64,000 bases of DNA from an uncultured Lachnospiraceae bacterium. Its GTDB lineage: Bacteria; Bacillota; Clostridia; Lachnospirales; Lachnospiraceae. Positions 24,954-33,978 of the stretch are shown here, piece by piece. Numbering within the stretch: position 1 is the stretch's first letter; each line of letters begins with the position of its first letter. The stretch is from NCBI GenBank assembly GCA_948794795.1, contig CAQGLR010000010.1, forward strand, positions 1 to 64,000, read 5' to 3'. The notes under the pieces are model-generated. The model was given only the letters and a program-made list of their open reading frames with translations. It searched no databases and had not been told where the DNA came from. The position numbers and the translations under genes were made by a program.

Positions 24954-26825
24954 ATGAAAATTGTTTATCTTAAAATTGTTAATTTCAAATCTATCCGTGA
25001 CCTTGAAATCAACGATATGGAAAACTCTCTTATCCTTGTAGGCAAAAACAGTACTGGTAAAACATCTGTAATAGATGCAATACTATCTGCTGCAGGACTT
25101 AGGCAGGTATATGCCAATGAATTCCTTGAACCTGGAAAACCAATTGAAATTTCAATGGAAATTTCATTTACTGATGAAGATTTACAATATTATTATACTA
25201 AAGGTATATTAAGTAAAATCCGTAATTATGAAAAGTGGTTTGAAGAATTTTGTATAAAACTGCCTTCATTCCATGATGGCATAATATCTTTTACATGTTG
25301 TATAAAACCGGACTTTTCTATAAGATTCAGAGACGGGTTCCAGAAAAACAATCAATATATAAAAGAAATAATCCCTAAAATATATCATATAGACCAGACT
25401 AGAAATCTCGGGATGCTGCAGAATGATGTATTCAGTTTCTATGATAAAGAATCCTTTAAAATGCTTAAGGAAAATGAATGTACATTTGACTCTGCGAGAA
25501 AATGCAATCTCTGTTTCCAGTGTATTGGCATTATCAATAAAAAAGTACCTGAGGAACTGACCCTTTTTGAAACTGCACGTCTTTTACAATATAAACTTTT
25601 CCATACAAAGCTGGCAGAATTTGCAGTTAAAGTCAACCAGCATTTTCATGCTAATGGAAGCCCTTCACAGGAAATCCGCTATGTTATGGACTTTGATATT
25701 GACCACCTTTTAGAAATTGATACACAGGTATACAATAAAGAACGTGGTGGCCTTCTTGGTTCTATAAATATGCTTGGTGAAGGACTTAAAAGCATATATG
25801 CCCTTTCCCTGCTTGAAACATATGTGGAAGAGGATGACACACTGCCTTGTATAATACTTATGGAAGACCCTGAAATATATCTTCATCCACAGCTCCAGAA
25901 AGTAGCAAGTGAGATTTTATTCAGGCTTTCCAAAAAGAACCAGGTAATTTTCTCAACACATTCACCAAATATGATTTTCAATTTCTCAACAAAACAAATT
26001 AAGGAAGTCATACTTGACAGTGAATATTACACAATAGTCAAAGAAAATACTGATATTGATGTAATTCTTGATGACCTGGGATATACAGCCAATGACCTTA
26101 TGAATGTCAGCTTTGTATTTATAGTTGAGGGCAAACAAGACAGTAACCGGCTTCCCCTGCTTTTAGAAAAATACTATTCTGAGATATATGATAATAACGG
26201 AAACCTCCAGCGTATTACTATAATACCAGTAAACAGCTGCACCAATATCAAGACATATGCAAACCTGAAATACATAAATAAATTGTATCTCAAGGACCAG
26301 TTCCTTATGATACGTGACAGCGATGGCAAAAACCCGGCACATTTAAAAAAGCAGTTATGCAGCTATTACAGCCAGCGTTCCAAGGAAGACCCTGGAAATC
26401 TTCCAAAAGTAGAACCCAAAAATGTACTTATATTAAAATATTATTCCTTTGAAAATTATTTCCTGGAACCAGCTGTAATGGCAAAAATTGGAGTAATTAA
26501 AAACGAAGAAGATTTCTATAATATACTATATAAGAAATACAAAACTTATCTATATAAAATAAATAGTTTTAAAAGAATGATGCGCACCCTTAATATCCGT
26601 ATACGTAGCAAAGAAGATATTAAAAACAATATTGAAAATATCAAAATTTATGTGCGCGGCCATAATTTATTTGATATTTTTTATGGAAAATACCATGGAG
26701 AAGAAGAACAAAAAATATTAAAAAAATATATTGATGCTGCGCCGCGCCAGACCTTCCAGGATATTTTTGACGCAATAGATTCATTTATCTATTTTGAAAA
26801 CAGAAAAAAAATAGAGTTGACATAA
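24954..26825 (+). CDS. OLD-family ATP-dependent nuclease (AAA ATPase with TOPRIM domain)
   Basis: A 623-aa protein. The N-terminal ABC-type ATPase half begins MKIVYLKIVNFKSIRDLEIN and has Walker A GKNSTGKTS, a signature-like segment MLGEGLKSI, Walker B IILMEDPE and the switch FSTHSPN. The second half is a TOPRIM nuclease with VEGKQD (acidic metal ligand) and a later RDSDG. A KCNLCFQC cluster sits in the middle. OLD proteins are known as DNA nucleases, several acting in phage defence. It has no UvrD-like partner (Gabija) or other obvious partner gene, so it would be a single-gene OLD system. Confidence 0.88.
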   Translation: MKIVYLKIVNFKSIRDLEINDMENSLILVGKNSTGKTSVIDAILSAAGLRQVYANEFLEPGKPIEISMEISFTDEDLQYYYTKGILSKIRNYEKWFEEFCIKLPSFHDGIISFTCCIKPDFSIRFRDGFQKNNQYIKEIIPKIYHIDQTRNLGMLQNDVFSFYDKESFKMLKENECTFDSARKCNLCFQCIGIINKKVPEELTLFETARLLQYKLFHTKLAEFAVKVNQHFHANGSPSQEIRYVMDFDIDHLLEIDTQVYNKERGGLLGSINMLGEGLKSIYALSLLETYVEEDDTLPCIILMEDPEIYLHPQLQKVASEILFRLSKKNQVIFSTHSPNMIFNFSTKQIKEVILDSEYYTIVKENTDIDVILDDLGYTANDLMNVSFVFIVEGKQDSNRLPLLLEKYYSEIYDNNGNLQRITIIPVNSCTNIKTYANLKYINKLYLKDQFLMIRDSDGKNPAHLKKQLCSYYSQRSKEDPGNLPKVEPKNVLILKYYSFENYFLEPAVMAKIGVIKNEEDFYNILYKKYKTYLYKINSFKRMMRTLNIRIRSKEDIKNNIENIKIYVRGHNLFDIFYGKYHGEEEQKILKKYIDAAPRQTFQDIFDAIDSFIYFENRKKIELT

Positions 26826-26844
26826 TTAACTATTTGTTTATAAT
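26817..26844 (+). promoter_or_regulatory. Promoter upstream of murA
   Basis: A consensus TTGACA (26817-26822) lies within the last codons of the OLD gene, with TATAAT (26839-26844) after 16 bp. A leader of about 180 nt precedes murA. The leader is AT-rich and contains GTGTCCTGACAC, a short palindrome, but I recognise no known element in it. Confidence 0.75.
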
Positions 26845-27033
26845 AGTGTTATGCGTTAAACTATGTCCTGTGCTATATATAGGGATATCTAATTCAAAAA
26901 TACTTTTTAATTGATAACAGAATACTACTTACGTTTGAATATATATATAATATGCCGGTGTCCTGACACATATAATGTAACCATGTCTTGTTAATAACTT
27001 GCCAGTACACCAGTCTGAATGAGGTGCAACAAT

Positions 27034-28335
27034 ATGGAAAATCAATATATTATCAAAGGGGGCACACCTCTGCACGGAGAGGTAACAATCGGTGGTGCCA
27101 AAAATGCTGCACTTGGCATACTTGCAGCTGCTATTATGACAGATGATACAGTTTTAATTGACAATCTACCCGATGTAAGAGATATAAATGTACTATTAGA
27201 AGCCATAAGAGGCATAGGTGCTACAGTTGAACGCATAAACCCACATACAGTAAAAATAAATGGAAGTACAATAAATGATGTTACTATTGATTATGATTCA
27301 ATACGTAAAATCCGTGGCTCTTATTATCTGCTTGGGGCTTTGCTTGGTAAATATAACAAAGCAAATGTAGTCCTTCCAGGTGGATGTGATATAGGAAGCC
27401 GTCCTATTGACCAGCATCTTAAAGGATTCCGTGCACTTGGTGCTACTGTAAATATCGAATATGGAATGATAAACGCATCAGCAGATAAACTTATTGGAAA
27501 ACATATATATTTTGATGTTGTAACTGTTGGTGCTACAATAAATATAATGCTTGCTTCATGTATGGCAGAAGGCCGTACAGTTATAGAAAATGCTGCAAAA
27601 GAACCACATGTTGTTGATGTTGCCAACTTCCTTAACAGCATGGGTGCCAATATTAAAGGAGCTGGTACTGATAAAATCCGTATTAACGGTGTACCAAGGC
27701 TTCATTCAAGTGAATATTCAATTATACCTGACCAGATAGAGGCAGGTACTTTTATGGTTGCTGCTGCTGCAACAAAAGGTGATGTCCTTATTAAAAATGT
27801 TATTCCACGCCACCTTGAGGCGATTTCTGTTAAGCTTATTGAAATAGGTGCTACAGTTGAAGAGTTTGATGACGCTGTAAGAGTATCATGTAACAACAGG
27901 CTTATGCATACACAGATTAAAACACTGCCTTATCCTGGATTTCCTACGGATATGCAGCCACAAATTTCAACTCTGCTTGCTCTTTCTTCAGGAACAAGTA
28001 TAGTTACTGAAAGCCTTTTTGAAAACAGGTTTAAATATGTTGATGAGCTGTCCCGTATGGGCGCTTCTATAAAAGTCGAAGGAAATGTAGCCATTATTGA
28101 AGGTGTTGACGGGCTTACAGGTGCTTCTATAACAGCACCAGATTTACGTGCTGGTGCCGCACTTGTCGTTGCAGGCCTTGTAGCTAATGGCTATACAACT
28201 ATAGATTCTATCCAGTATATTGAACGTGGATATGAGAATTTTGAAGGAAAGATTACAGCACTCGGGGCTTCTATGCAAAAAATCCCTGTTGATGATGAGC
28301 GTGCTGTACAAAAATTCAAATTAAAAGTCAGCTGA
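27034..28335 (+). CDS. murA: UDP-N-acetylglucosamine 1-carboxyvinyltransferase
   Basis: A 433-aa enzyme transferring enolpyruvate from PEP to UDP-GlcNAc, the first committed step of peptidoglycan synthesis, in the cytoplasm. It starts with the family signature YIIKGGTPLHGEVTIGGAKN. The GCDIGSRPIDQHLKGFRALG block follows; in MurA this region carries the loop Cys that fosfomycin alkylates, often within CAIGxRPID, and the Cys is present here. The end PDLRAGAALVVAGLVA is typical. The ATG at 27034 is preceded by GAGGTG; the ATG five codons earlier is not. Confidence 0.96.
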   Translation: MENQYIIKGGTPLHGEVTIGGAKNAALGILAAAIMTDDTVLIDNLPDVRDINVLLEAIRGIGATVERINPHTVKINGSTINDVTIDYDSIRKIRGSYYLLGALLGKYNKANVVLPGGCDIGSRPIDQHLKGFRALGATVNIEYGMINASADKLIGKHIYFDVVTVGATINIMLASCMAEGRTVIENAAKEPHVVDVANFLNSMGANIKGAGTDKIRINGVPRLHSSEYSIIPDQIEAGTFMVAAAATKGDVLIKNVIPRHLEAISVKLIEIGATVEEFDDAVRVSCNNRLMHTQIKTLPYPGFPTDMQPQISTLLALSSGTSIVTESLFENRFKYVDELSRMGASIKVEGNVAIIEGVDGLTGASITAPDLRAGAALVVAGLVANGYTTIDSIQYIERGYENFEGKITALGASMQKIPVDDERAVQKFKLKVS

Positions 28336-28356
28336 CAAATTTATGATGCTTTTGCA

Positions 28357-28396
28357 GGGTATGATAACATAAAAGACTGTTGTCATACCCTTTTTA
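28357..28396 (+). terminator. Terminator of murA
   Basis: GGGTATGA-TAACA pairs with TGTTG-TCATACCC and is followed by TTTTT, 21 bp after the stop codon. Confidence 0.92.
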
Positions 28397-28478
28397 CCAG
28401 ATAATGTAATATTTGTTACTATTCACAGCTATATTGCCCATAGTAACATTTACATGATAAAGAAGGGAGGAATACGCA

Positions 28479-29645
28479 ATCAGACCTGAAACATTTAAAG
28501 ATTATTACCATATATTACAAGTACATTACGATGCTTCCCCTGAAGTTATTAAGGCAGCATACCGTAAATTATGTACATTATATCATCCTGATACAAGCAA
28601 AAATACCAATGAAGATGCAAGAATGAGAGAAATAAACGAAGCATACCATATACTTAGTGACAGTACAAGCCGTACAGAATACCATAAAAAATGGTTAGCT
28701 AATTTTACAAACAGGTCTTCTTTTGTATCCTCAATGTCATTCTCAAACCGTGGAATTGTTAGTGCATCTCCCAAAGATATACTTGACCAGTTTTTTCATG
28801 CAATGCTCACCAAAAACTGGGAAAATGCGTATTCATGCCTTACTTTAGAAGACCAGACACATATTACACTTAACCAGTTTAAAGAGTGGAAAGAAGCTGT
28901 AAGCTCATGTTATGAAATGCAGGATTACAGGATACAGCCATACAAAATATATAACAAATGCCGTATACAGGATACAATTTACCCTAAAGTTACAGAATTT
29001 GCAGTTATTATTAATGAACTGGATTTACAGACATCCAAGACAGATAAAAATACTGCCCATAAATATGTAGTATTTGATGGGAATTCATGGAAAGTATGCC
29101 TTGGTGTACGTTCAGTAAAACAAGCTACATTAAAGTTCAAGCTCCTTGCACAAAGGCGCCAGAATTATGACCCTGTAACAATATACAATAAAGCTGTTTC
29201 CCGCAATGACCCTCTTACAGGACTGCTAAGTGAAAAAGGGTTTTATGACGATACTTTTAAAGAGATAGAACGGCATAAAAGATATAATAATCCAATATCT
29301 TTTGTAGCCTTCCAGATTAACTGTGATACGCCTGACAAAGAAATACAATGCCTTTGCCAGTGCGCAAGCATTATAAAAGCCAATGCCAGGATTAATGATA
29401 TTGTAGGGCGTTTTGGCAACAGCCAGATAGTCTGTCTCCTTATAGAAACCAAACAAGACCAGGCAATGCTTGCTGCTAACAAATTTATAAATGCTATAAA
29501 ACAAAGACAGACAGAACGTTTTACAATAAATGCTGCTATAATGCAATATGAACGGTCACATACATTGGAAGACACTGTATTTGCTGTATGCTCTGATGCA
29601 AGTAGTAATGATAACACAATAAAAGTTATCAAATCAAAATTTTAA
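28479..29645 (+). CDS. J-domain protein fused to a degenerate GGDEF domain
   Basis: A 388-aa protein if translation begins at ATC (28479), eight bases after GGGAGG. Residues 1-70 are a J-domain: DYYHILQVHYDASPEVIKAA, the HPD motif in YHPDTSKN, and INEAYHILSD. The middle (about 95-215) resembles an NTF2/DUF4878-like fold. From about residue 245 a GGDEF-like fold starts at NDPLTGLLSEKGFYDD, but the signature position reads RFGNSQ, so catalysis is not expected. The frame is open back to a stop at 28458 with no ATG, GTG or TTG. The first ATG, at 28623, would delete most of the J-domain including HPD. Function is unknown; DnaK recruitment is plausible. Confidence 0.8.
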   Translation: MRPETFKDYYHILQVHYDASPEVIKAAYRKLCTLYHPDTSKNTNEDARMREINEAYHILSDSTSRTEYHKKWLANFTNRSSFVSSMSFSNRGIVSASPKDILDQFFHAMLTKNWENAYSCLTLEDQTHITLNQFKEWKEAVSSCYEMQDYRIQPYKIYNKCRIQDTIYPKVTEFAVIINELDLQTSKTDKNTAHKYVVFDGNSWKVCLGVRSVKQATLKFKLLAQRRQNYDPVTIYNKAVSRNDPLTGLLSEKGFYDDTFKEIERHKRYNNPISFVAFQINCDTPDKEIQCLCQCASIIKANARINDIVGRFGNSQIVCLLIETKQDQAMLAANKFINAIKQRQTERFTINAAIMQYERSHTLEDTVFAVCSDASSNDNTIKVIKSKF

Positions 29646-29657
29646 AGGAGAACTGCT

Positions 29658-31820
29658 ATGGGAGATAAAAGAATCATACACAAGCTGGAATTTATTTTTC
29701 TATGCCTTATGCTTGTATTATGCATAAGCTGTCCAGGCAATAATACACATGCCAGCGCTGCTGCCAAAAAAACTACATTAAAAACAAAAAAAACAACTAT
29801 ATTTATAAATGGCAAATATACCATACCAATGAAAAATAAATTTAAAAAAGCAACTTATTTTTATACATCAAATAAAACAGAAATTGCAAGGGTAAATTCC
29901 AAAGGAGTAATTACAGGAATTGGAAAGGGTACAGCATCAATAAGGGTACGCTATAAACATAAAGGTGAATTCCACTCAGCTGGTACATTTAAAATTACAG
30001 TTAAAAATTCAACACTTAAAAAAGCATATAAAACTCTTGACCTTACAACTGGTGAATCCAGAAAACCAAGCGAATACCTCGATGGGGCTAACCCTGATGC
30101 ATCATACATAATTACAAGTTCTTCATCTGTTGTGGCAACTGCAGAAAATGATGGTGTTATAACTGCCAGAAAAGCAGGAAGGACTTCATTATCAATACAT
30201 GAAGTATTTAATAAAAGAAGCAGGACTGTAGGCTCAATAGCACTTACAGTAACAGGTGCTTCACTTAAACGTGATGAAATAAAAATACCTTATAATACTA
30301 CCAAAAATATATATGATTTGCTTGATGATGTAACTGCATCTGCCAAATATACATTTACTTCAAGTGATTCAAAACTCGTATCTACTACTTCAAGAAGCAT
30401 ACGTTCTTTAAAAAGTACAGGAAATAAATCATGTAAAGTAACAGTTACAGAACAGTTTAATAAAAAACCAGTACGTACTATAGGTACAATTACTGTCAAC
30501 CTTTCAGATGAACCATTTATATCTATAGATGATAAAAATGTATCTATAGGTATTGGTGAAATACTTTCTGTTGGAAGCAATATTAAAATTTCAAACAGAA
30601 ATACAAAAGCAAAATATGAATTTGAACCAAAAGACCCAAAAATTATATCTGCTGATAAATATGAAGCTATAGCATTTGGTGTTACTACTGTTACTATAAA
30701 ACAAGAACTCAATAAAGTTAAAACTACTTTAGAAGATACTGTAACTGTAACTGTAAGCCCTGCATTTATTAATAAAGAAATAGCTACAAACGGGCTTTCA
30801 TTTACAGTAAATGGTGATACATATAACCAATATCCAATAGAATGCAGGAACCAAAATGCTACTTATGACTATGAATCAAGTGATACAAGTATAATAACTG
30901 CTGGAACAAAAGGAATGAATAAAGGCGAAGATGTCCTTGTAGTCAATGCAAAAAAAGCAGGTGAAGCAGAAATAACTGTTTATGAAACTATTAAAAGTAC
31001 AGGTGCAAGAAGTAAAATAGGTTCTTTCAAGGTTACAGTAACTGGAGGCACCAGTGACAATAACAACAATAACAACAATAACAACAACAATAATAACAAC
31101 AATGGGACAAATACATTACTTAACCCTGTTGCAAGCAACCTTATTACTTCTATTACATTTAAGCATAAAGGAAAAGTTTACAACGGAACTGTCAGCACAA
31201 CAAGCCTTGAATGTGTATTTGGTGACGAAAATGGAAACTATATTGATTATGGTACAGATTTCAATTCGATAAACCCAGGTGAATTTGATATAAAAACAGT
31301 AAATGGATATTCATTTACCTCAATTACAACAACAGACAACTATGAATGGATTGCATCTATCAAACTTAATGATGATGACGATACAGTAGTAGAAGTTCCT
31401 GTATCACTTATACCTGGTGAACTTAATGTAAGTTCAATTTTAAACAGTGTTACAGTCAACCTTGGTGACAATGTTAAACAAATTAAAAATGATACCAAAT
31501 TCCCAGAGGACAGTTCCTTAAACCAGTTTGACAATGGCAATACAAATTTCTTTGTAAATTACACTGCACAGGAATATATTAATGCAGGTGCTAAGGAAAC
31601 TGACTTTACAGACAACAATACTGTAAACCTCTCTGGACTTAACAATGTTAAATGCTCTGTTGAACAAAATACATTTGGTCCAAGTAATACCACAGCCAAC
31701 TCAGCAGTAGCAGGCAATTTGTCTATAGAGAACCATAATAACTCTTACTGGTCAGTAAAAGTATTATTTGAAGATGGAAGTACAGAATACTTTAGTGTTA
31801 CTCTTGGTGTAGATGGTTAA
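29658..31820 (+). CDS. Exported repeat protein with Ig-like (Big_2) domains and a poly-Asn linker
   Basis: A 720-aa exported protein. The signal segment (IFLCLMLVLCISCPG) is followed by several bacterial Ig-like repeats of about 80 aa with the usual YTSNKTEIARVNSKGVITGI and GKGTASIRV pattern. At about residue 468 a run of about 16 Asn (with the preceding Asp) links to a distinct C-terminal domain of 230 aa with no family I know. It may be a cell-surface or matrix protein. It starts 12 bases after the J-domain gene with AAGGAG and is followed at 22 bp by tmk. Confidence 0.78.
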   Translation: MGDKRIIHKLEFIFLCLMLVLCISCPGNNTHASAAAKKTTLKTKKTTIFINGKYTIPMKNKFKKATYFYTSNKTEIARVNSKGVITGIGKGTASIRVRYKHKGEFHSAGTFKITVKNSTLKKAYKTLDLTTGESRKPSEYLDGANPDASYIITSSSSVVATAENDGVITARKAGRTSLSIHEVFNKRSRTVGSIALTVTGASLKRDEIKIPYNTTKNIYDLLDDVTASAKYTFTSSDSKLVSTTSRSIRSLKSTGNKSCKVTVTEQFNKKPVRTIGTITVNLSDEPFISIDDKNVSIGIGEILSVGSNIKISNRNTKAKYEFEPKDPKIISADKYEAIAFGVTTVTIKQELNKVKTTLEDTVTVTVSPAFINKEIATNGLSFTVNGDTYNQYPIECRNQNATYDYESSDTSIITAGTKGMNKGEDVLVVNAKKAGEAEITVYETIKSTGARSKIGSFKVTVTGGTSDNNNNNNNNNNNNNNNGTNTLLNPVASNLITSITFKHKGKVYNGTVSTTSLECVFGDENGNYIDYGTDFNSINPGEFDIKTVNGYSFTSITTTDNYEWIASIKLNDDDDTVVEVPVSLIPGELNVSSILNSVTVNLGDNVKQIKNDTKFPEDSSLNQFDNGNTNFFVNYTAQEYINAGAKETDFTDNNTVNLSGLNNVKCSVEQNTFGPSNTTANSAVAGNLSIENHNNSYWSVKVLFEDGSTEYFSVTLGVDG

Positions 31821-31842
31821 TAATATTTTATGGAGATTATAA

Positions 31843-32487
31843 ATGGATTCAGCAAAAGGACGTTTCATTGTTTTTGAAGGAATAGATGGAAGTGGCAAGA
31901 CAACACAAATAAATCTTTTAAAAAAACGTATTGAAAACTGTGGTTTAGTATGCCATGACACAAAGGAACCAACTGACGGTCCAGTTGGTTCCCTGTTAAG
32001 ACAATGCCTTACAGGAGATACTACTGTTGATGAAATAACCCTTGCTGCGCTATTTGCTGCAGACAGGACTGACCATATATTTAACACCAGGGATGGGCTT
32101 CTTAAGAAAATAGAAGAAGGCATGACTATATTATCTGACAGGTATATTTTATCTACATATGCGTACCAGAGTGTAAAAGTACCATTACAATGGGTTATGG
32201 GGTTAAACTCTGTGGCAGCCGGGAGATTACATCCTGACTGCCATATATTTATAGATATAAGCCCATGTACTGCTATTGAACGCATTACAAATGGACGCTC
32301 CCACAAAGAACTTTTTGAAAATGAAAAACGTCTTACAGAAGTCCGTAACAAATATTTTGAATTATTCAGGCAATTTAAAACTACAGAAAATATTATTATA
32401 ATAGATGGAACCCAGAGTATAGAAAAAATATCTGAGGATATATGGAAAAATGTATCAGGATATTTTACCAGGAAAGGAGGCGTCTGA
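31843..32487 (+). CDS. tmk: Thymidylate kinase
   Basis: A 214-aa enzyme phosphorylating dTMP to dTDP. The P-loop is FEGIDGSGKTTQ, the DR motif is ILSDRYILSTYAYQ, and a lid-like segment contains RITNGRSHKE. The family normally has RxGD-like or Gly/Arg-rich lid residues; here the lid is a little unusual but arginine-containing. It heads the conserved tmk-yaaR-holB-ricT cluster known from Bacillus, joined to yaaR by a one-base gap. Confidence 0.93.
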   Translation: MDSAKGRFIVFEGIDGSGKTTQINLLKKRIENCGLVCHDTKEPTDGPVGSLLRQCLTGDTTVDEITLAALFAADRTDHIFNTRDGLLKKIEEGMTILSDRYILSTYAYQSVKVPLQWVMGLNSVAAGRLHPDCHIFIDISPCTAIERITNGRSHKELFENEKRLTEVRNKYFELFRQFKTTENIIIIDGTQSIEKISEDIWKNVSGYFTRKGGV

Positions 32488-32488
32488 T

Positions 32489-32929
32489 TTGGATTTAAAA
32501 GTTACACCTATGCAGCAGTTCCAGCAGCTTGAACAAAAAGCACCAGTAAATGAAGCTGATGATTCGTTCCGCTTTACACTGCTTAATACACTGGAAGAAA
32601 ATCAGTTAAAAGCTGGTCTTGCCACAATGATGGAAGATATTACACAACAGGGCAAAAAGCTTGGAAAACGTATGGATGTACGTGATATGAAGCTTTACCG
32701 CAAGTTAATTAAAGATTTTATAAATGAAATAGCAACCCATTCGCACAAATTCAGCCGCGAAAACTTTCTTGACAGAAAAGGGCGCCACAGAGTCTATGGT
32801 ATAGTAAAACAAGTAAATGAAACATTAGATGAACTAGCAGCAGAGCTTTTGAAAGATGAGAAAGACAACATTGCAATATTAAGTAAAATAGATGAAATAA
32901 GAGGATTATTACTTGATATTTTTACATGA
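32489..32929 (+). CDS. yaaR: YaaR family protein (DUF327)
   Basis: A 146-aa protein matching the YaaR/DUF327 family: FRFTLLNTLEENQLKAGLAT, MDVRDMKLYRKLIKDFINEI, and FLDRKGRHRVYGIVKQVNET. Its function is not known. The start is most likely the TTG at 32489, eight bases after AAAGGAGG and immediately after the tmk stop; a longer frame inside tmk lacks a site. Gene order between tmk and holB is the same as in Bacillus, minus yaaQ. Confidence 0.88.
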   Translation: MDLKVTPMQQFQQLEQKAPVNEADDSFRFTLLNTLEENQLKAGLATMMEDITQQGKKLGKRMDVRDMKLYRKLIKDFINEIATHSHKFSRENFLDRKGRHRVYGIVKQVNETLDELAAELLKDEKDNIAILSKIDEIRGLLLDIFT

Positions 32930-32970
32930 TAAATTAATAGAATGACATAAGCTCAGGATTGGAGAATACT

Positions 32971-33960
32971 ATGGCTAATTTTAGAGATATTATAGGACAG
33001 CAGCAGGTTAAGAACCATTTACAAACTGCAATAAAACAAAATAATATATCACATGCTTATATTTTATGTGGGGAAACAGGCTCAGGCAAAAGAACTGTAT
33101 CTGATGCAATCTCACAGACAATACAATGCGTAAACCGCATTGATGGCATAGATGCCTGTGAGAACTGCAAATCTTGTATCCAGGCAAAATCACACAACCA
33201 TCCTGATATAAAATATATAACACATGAAAAAACCAGCATTAGCGTAGATGATATACGGGAACAGCTTAATAATGATATATCAATAAAACCTTATAGCAGC
33301 AAATACAAGATATATATAATACCTGATGCTGGCAAAATGACAGAACAGGCACAAAATGCCTTGCTTAAAACTATCGAAGAACCTCCTGTATATGCAGTAA
33401 TTATTATGATTACTGACAATATTTCCAGCCTTCTTCCTACAATACAGTCAAGATGTATTACATTAAACTTAAAGCCTCTTAGTAATAATGAAATCGCAAG
33501 TTACCTTACCTCACACCTTAAACTTGAACCTGAACGTGCACAAATTGCTGCAGGATTCTGCCAGGGCAATATGGGAAAGGCTATACGTTTTGCATCATCA
33601 CAAGATTTCCAGGAAATGAAAGAACAAGTACTTACACTTCTGAAATCTATAGATAAAATGAATATAACAGATATAATAAATGTTATAAAAGATTTTTCAA
33701 AAAATAAAAATAATATAAATGATTATCTTGACCTTATGCTTTTATGGTACAGGGATGTACTTATGTTCAAAGTAACAAAAGATACTAACCTGCTTTTATA
33801 CCAAGGTGAATACAAAGACATATCAAAACAGGCAAGTACTCGTGGATATGCAGATATAGAAAAAATAATAAATGCTATTGACAAAGCTAAAGTCCGTCTT
33901 AATGCCAATGTCAATTTTGAAGTTGTCCTGGAATTACTTGTACTTACCTTAAAAGACTAA
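32971..33960 (+). CDS. holB: DNA polymerase III subunit delta'
   Basis: A 329-aa clamp-loader subunit. It begins MANFRDIIGQQQVKNHLQTA; the P-loop region is CGETGSGKRT, a zinc cluster has CENCKSCIQ preceded by a Cys in TIQC, and sensor-type QNALLKTIEEPP and IQSRC follow. It sits in the replisome and helps load the sliding clamp. I chose the ATG at 32971 with GGAGA before it. The cluster context matches Bacillus holB. Confidence 0.94.
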   Translation: MANFRDIIGQQQVKNHLQTAIKQNNISHAYILCGETGSGKRTVSDAISQTIQCVNRIDGIDACENCKSCIQAKSHNHPDIKYITHEKTSISVDDIREQLNNDISIKPYSSKYKIYIIPDAGKMTEQAQNALLKTIEEPPVYAVIIMITDNISSLLPTIQSRCITLNLKPLSNNEIASYLTSHLKLEPERAQIAAGFCQGNMGKAIRFASSQDFQEMKEQVLTLLKSIDKMNITDIINVIKDFSKNKNNINDYLDLMLLWYRDVLMFKVTKDTNLLLYQGEYKDISKQASTRGYADIEKIINAIDKAKVRLNANVNFEVVLELLVLTLKD

Positions 33961-33978
33961 ATTATAATGGAGACTGAT

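Noticed and set aside
28623..29645. ATG at 28623 as the start of the J-domain gene
   Set aside because: It removes the J-domain up to and including HPD, although the frame upstream clearly encodes it and has GGGAGG placed for a start at 28479.
31054..31110. A tandem repeat or CRISPR-like array at the AAC-rich run
   Set aside because: It encodes the poly-Asn linker of the Ig-like surface protein, and there are no spacers. No CRISPR array was seen anywhere in the window.
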